7,379 nucleotides of DNA, from NCBI GenBank assembly GCA_002825515.1, contig PJET01000201.1, forward strand, positions 1 through 7,379, in the 5' to 3' direction. Positions within the stretch are counted from its first letter, which is position 1. Each line of letters starts with the position of its first letter. This DNA comes from Candidatus Thorarchaeota archaeon MP11T_1 (GTDB taxonomy: Archaea; Asgardarchaeota; Thorarchaeia; Thorarchaeales; Thorarchaeaceae). The notes under the pieces are model-generated. The model worked only from the letters and a program-made list of their open reading frames with translations, was not told the origin of the DNA and searched no databases. This document shows positions 5,562-7,379 of this stretch, one piece after another. Position numbers and translations under genes: made by a program.

Positions 5562-7186
5562 ATTCTAAAGGTGCTGATGAGGATGTCCAATTAAGGGCAT
5601 TCTGTGATCTCCTAAGGAGAAATGCATTAGACTATGGTGATATGCTTGCAGTTGTTTATGGAGATAGACACCTAACTTGGTCCAATTTAGATGATGATAT
5701 TTCTATTGTATCAAATGCACTTCTGAAGTCCTACCCTGATTCATCGGGAATGCATGTAGCAATTGTGATGGAAAACAGACCTGAATATCTTGCATCTCTC
5801 TATGGAACCCAGCGTGCTGGAATGGTTCCCGCACCAGTCAGTACTCGCTTCGTAGGACGAGAAATCCGCCATGTTTTTGATACAGGTAAACCTGGCTTAT
5901 GCATATGTAGTATTCATCATCAAAAACAAATCTTTGACGCTTTTCCAGATACTATTCAGCGACCGCCGATGATCATCGTAGATGGTAAAACAAACCAGAA
6001 GATGAAAACACGTTCTTGGTCTGATTTTACAAATAAAATCTCAGCAGGCCCTCCTAACATATTTGTATCTGGAGATCAACTAGGGGTTCAACTCTTTACA
6101 GGTGGAACTACGGGACTTCCAAAGGGGACCGATTTTACTCATCGAGCTCTTCTTGATGCGTGTACACTCATCCCGGATCACGGATTGAAACTCATCTTTG
6201 AAGGAGAAGTACCCGAATCTGCTTTACTCCCCTCAGACCATGAATTGAAATTCCTTGTTCCAACACCACTGTATCATCTTTCAGGTTTCATGCCTGCAAT
6301 AATCATGGCAGCCATGAAGCGACCTGTTGTGTTTCCAAAATCATTGAGCTTCGATCCAGAAGAAATCTTGAAGATTGTAGAACGTGAGAGCGTCACTGCA
6401 ATATTTATGGTGCCAACTCAGTTCAGGATATTTCTTGATTATCCGGATTTGGATTCTTATGACATGAGTTCTGTTACACTCCTTTCGTCAGGAGGTTCCA
6501 AGATGCCTGCTTCTATGAAGAAGGAGATTCTGAGCAGATTTCCATATACTGTCCTTGTCGATGGATATGGACAGACTGAGAATATTGGTGCAGCAATTTA
6601 CTCATTCCTAACTGTTGATGATATTCCGAAAATCACTGAAGGGTACATTGGGAAGCCAATAAGTGGTGTTCAAATGCGAGTCGTTAATCAAGACGGTGAG
6701 GATGTGTCACCAGGTGAGGTTGGAGAGGCAATTTACAAAAGTCCATCATTAATGAGAGGATATCATGGTGATGATTCAAAGACAGAGGAATCATTTGATG
6801 ATGAATGGTTTTATACAGGAGATTTGTTTCGTATTGATTCTGAGGGTAACTATTACTATGTAGAGAGAAAAAGCGAAGTGATTTTTTCTGGTGGTGAGAA
6901 GGTTTTCCCTGCTGAAGTTGAGGAAATTTTATGCCAGCATCATAAGATTGAGGCTGCAGTCATTGTGGGAATTCCTGACCGAGTATGGGGCGAAATTGTT
7001 CGAGCGTTCATTGTGCCAATTTCTGGACAGAGTATCACTCCTGACGAAATCACCGAGTGGTGTGCAGATAAAATGGCTTCTTACAAGAAGCCACGTGAGA
7101 TAGTAATCAAAAAGAGCTTGCCAGTCGCTGAAGATGGTAAAATCTTGAGGTCGGTCTTGAAAGACGTGAGCCGTCTTGACACTTAA
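5558..7186 (+). CDS. Acyl-CoA synthetase (AMP-forming, class I adenylate-forming family)
   Basis: This 542-residue enzyme is predicted to activate a carboxylic acid with ATP to an acyl-adenylate and transfer it to CoA. All core motifs are present: the ATP loop TGGTTGLPKG (181-190), PTPLYHLSGF (235-244), DGYGQTE (335-341), YTGD (419-422, the ribose-binding Asp), ERKSEVIFSGGEKVFPAEVE (436-455, including the hinge Lys438) and GKILR with the catalytic Lys528 near the C-terminus. The motif usually written GRKxDxI begins with Glu436 instead of Gly. Between the ATP loop and PTPLYH there is a polar stretch of about 28 residues (205-232), longer than in acetyl-CoA synthetase-like enzymes and perhaps shaping the acyl pocket. 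The substrate cannot be read from sequence; fatty or branched acids fit the neighbours. The ATG lies within the ATGA overlap with the SCP2 stop, and no strong ribosome binding site precedes it, so translation is probably coupled. Confidence 0.93.
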   Translation: MNSKGADEDVQLRAFCDLLRRNALDYGDMLAVVYGDRHLTWSNLDDDISIVSNALLKSYPDSSGMHVAIVMENRPEYLASLYGTQRAGMVPAPVSTRFVGREIRHVFDTGKPGLCICSIHHQKQIFDAFPDTIQRPPMIIVDGKTNQKMKTRSWSDFTNKISAGPPNIFVSGDQLGVQLFTGGTTGLPKGTDFTHRALLDACTLIPDHGLKLIFEGEVPESALLPSDHELKFLVPTPLYHLSGFMPAIIMAAMKRPVVFPKSLSFDPEEILKIVERESVTAIFMVPTQFRIFLDYPDLDSYDMSSVTLLSSGGSKMPASMKKEILSRFPYTVLVDGYGQTENIGAAIYSFLTVDDIPKITEGYIGKPISGVQMRVVNQDGEDVSPGEVGEAIYKSPSLMRGYHGDDSKTEESFDDEWFYTGDLFRIDSEGNYYYVERKSEVIFSGGEKVFPAEVEEILCQHHKIEAAVIVGIPDRVWGEIVRAFIVPISGQSITPDEITEWCADKMASYKKPREIVIKKSLPVAEDGKILRSVLKDVSRLDT

Positions 7187-7379
7187 ACCGAAAAAACCGT
7201 TTTCCTCGACGATGACTTATACTTTGACACTTTACCCGTATCGACCAAATATCGCAGAACGCTATGGATGAACATACGTCTGAAAACATCACCCGGACCA
7301 AGACCCATTCTTTGAAGCTGTTTAGAGAGTTCAGATATAGAGAGTTTGGATTCCTCTAGAGCTTCGATAACTCCATCAT
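7183..7379 (-). CDS. C-terminal part of an unidentified helix-turn-helix-like protein (partial)
   Basis: On the minus strand an open frame enters from the right edge (first full codon at 7377-7375) and runs 64 codons to TAA at 7185-7183. The other two minus frames close within about 50 bases of the edge. The protein segment reads like a winged-helix or helical DNA-binding domain: ISELSKQLQRMG as a possible positioning helix, FRRMFIHSVLRYLVDTGKV as a longer helix, then a basic, Ser-rich beta-like end (SKYKSSSRKTVFSV). The N-terminal part is outside the window, so the family cannot be named. Its stop overlaps the synthetase stop tail to tail by 4 bases, leaving no spacer for separate terminators. 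The call rests on the open frame and protein-like composition. The longer-looking open frame at 7107-7301 on the same strand has unlikely composition. Confidence 0.65.
   Translation of the reverse strand, partial: DGVIEALEESKLSISELSKQLQRMGLGPGDVFRRMFIHSVLRYLVDTGKVSKYKSSSRKTVFSV

Noticed and set aside
7187..7203. AACCG-AAAAA-ACCGTTTT as a terminator or repeat at the convergent junction.
   Set aside because: It is a short direct repeat of ACCG around an A-run, not an inverted repeat. The A-run encodes Lys/Phe codons of the minus-strand gene.
6891..7301. Open frames at 6891-7103 (plus) and 7107-7301 (minus).
   Set aside because: The first is an alternative frame inside the synthetase motifs. 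The second has an improbable composition and conflicts with the better minus-strand frame ending at 7183.
1..7379. A wholly new defence, mobile or RNA-based system.
   Set aside because: Every substantial open frame is a recognisable family or an edge fragment, and I saw no arrays, long terminal repeats, transposase motifs or tRNA-like structures by eye.

Overview
The window looks archaeal, most probably from an Asgard (Thorarchaeota-like) genome. The reasons are the AT-rich coding style, strong Shine-Dalgarno sequences in front of TTG, GTG and ATG starts, a TATA-like element ahead of the second transcription unit, and a large NosD-type beta-helix surface protein. That protein has a WPGNG..NPY motif, a Thr/Pro stalk and one C-terminal membrane anchor with a basic tail, an architecture common in those archaea. 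The lineage call is inference; no rRNA or other phylogenetic marker is present.

Layout. Bases 1-114 hold the last 37 codons of an unidentified acidic protein. Bases 207-2657 encode an 816-residue secreted, membrane-anchored right-handed beta-helix protein that carries a clear internal duplication. A 253-base gap (2658-2910) contains a TATA-like box and a perfect 6-bp inverted repeat. Then comes a tight five-gene unit, 2911-7186, all on the plus strand: a 90-residue winged-helix protein, an acyl-CoA dehydrogenase, an enoyl-CoA hydratase/isomerase, a stand-alone SCP2 lipid-binding protein and an acyl-CoA synthetase. Gaps between these genes are 1, 12, about 34 and -4 bases, so co-transcription is very likely. 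At the right edge, on the minus strand, the C-terminal 64 codons of another helix-turn-helix-like protein converge on the synthetase and overlap its stop codon.

How the genes work together. The synthetase would activate a carboxylic acid (a fatty or branched-chain acid) to its CoA thioester. The SCP2 protein could bind or hand over the acyl-CoA. The dehydrogenase would introduce the alpha-beta double bond and the crotonase would hydrate it. This is the front half of a beta-oxidation-type pathway; 3-hydroxyacyl-CoA dehydrogenase, thiolase and electron-transfer flavoprotein genes are absent here and must be elsewhere, if they are used. The small winged-helix protein that opens the unit is a candidate local regulator. 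The dehydrogenase has Gly at the usual catalytic-Glu position of medium-chain enzymes and a Glu in the alternative isovaleryl-CoA dehydrogenase-type position, which hints at branched or otherwise bulky substrates.

I see no CRISPR array, RNA gene, insertion sequence or obvious defence or mobile system. The genes belong to recognisable families; the less usual points are the SCP2-synthetase coupling, the regulator and dyad at the head of the unit, and the duplicated surface protein.
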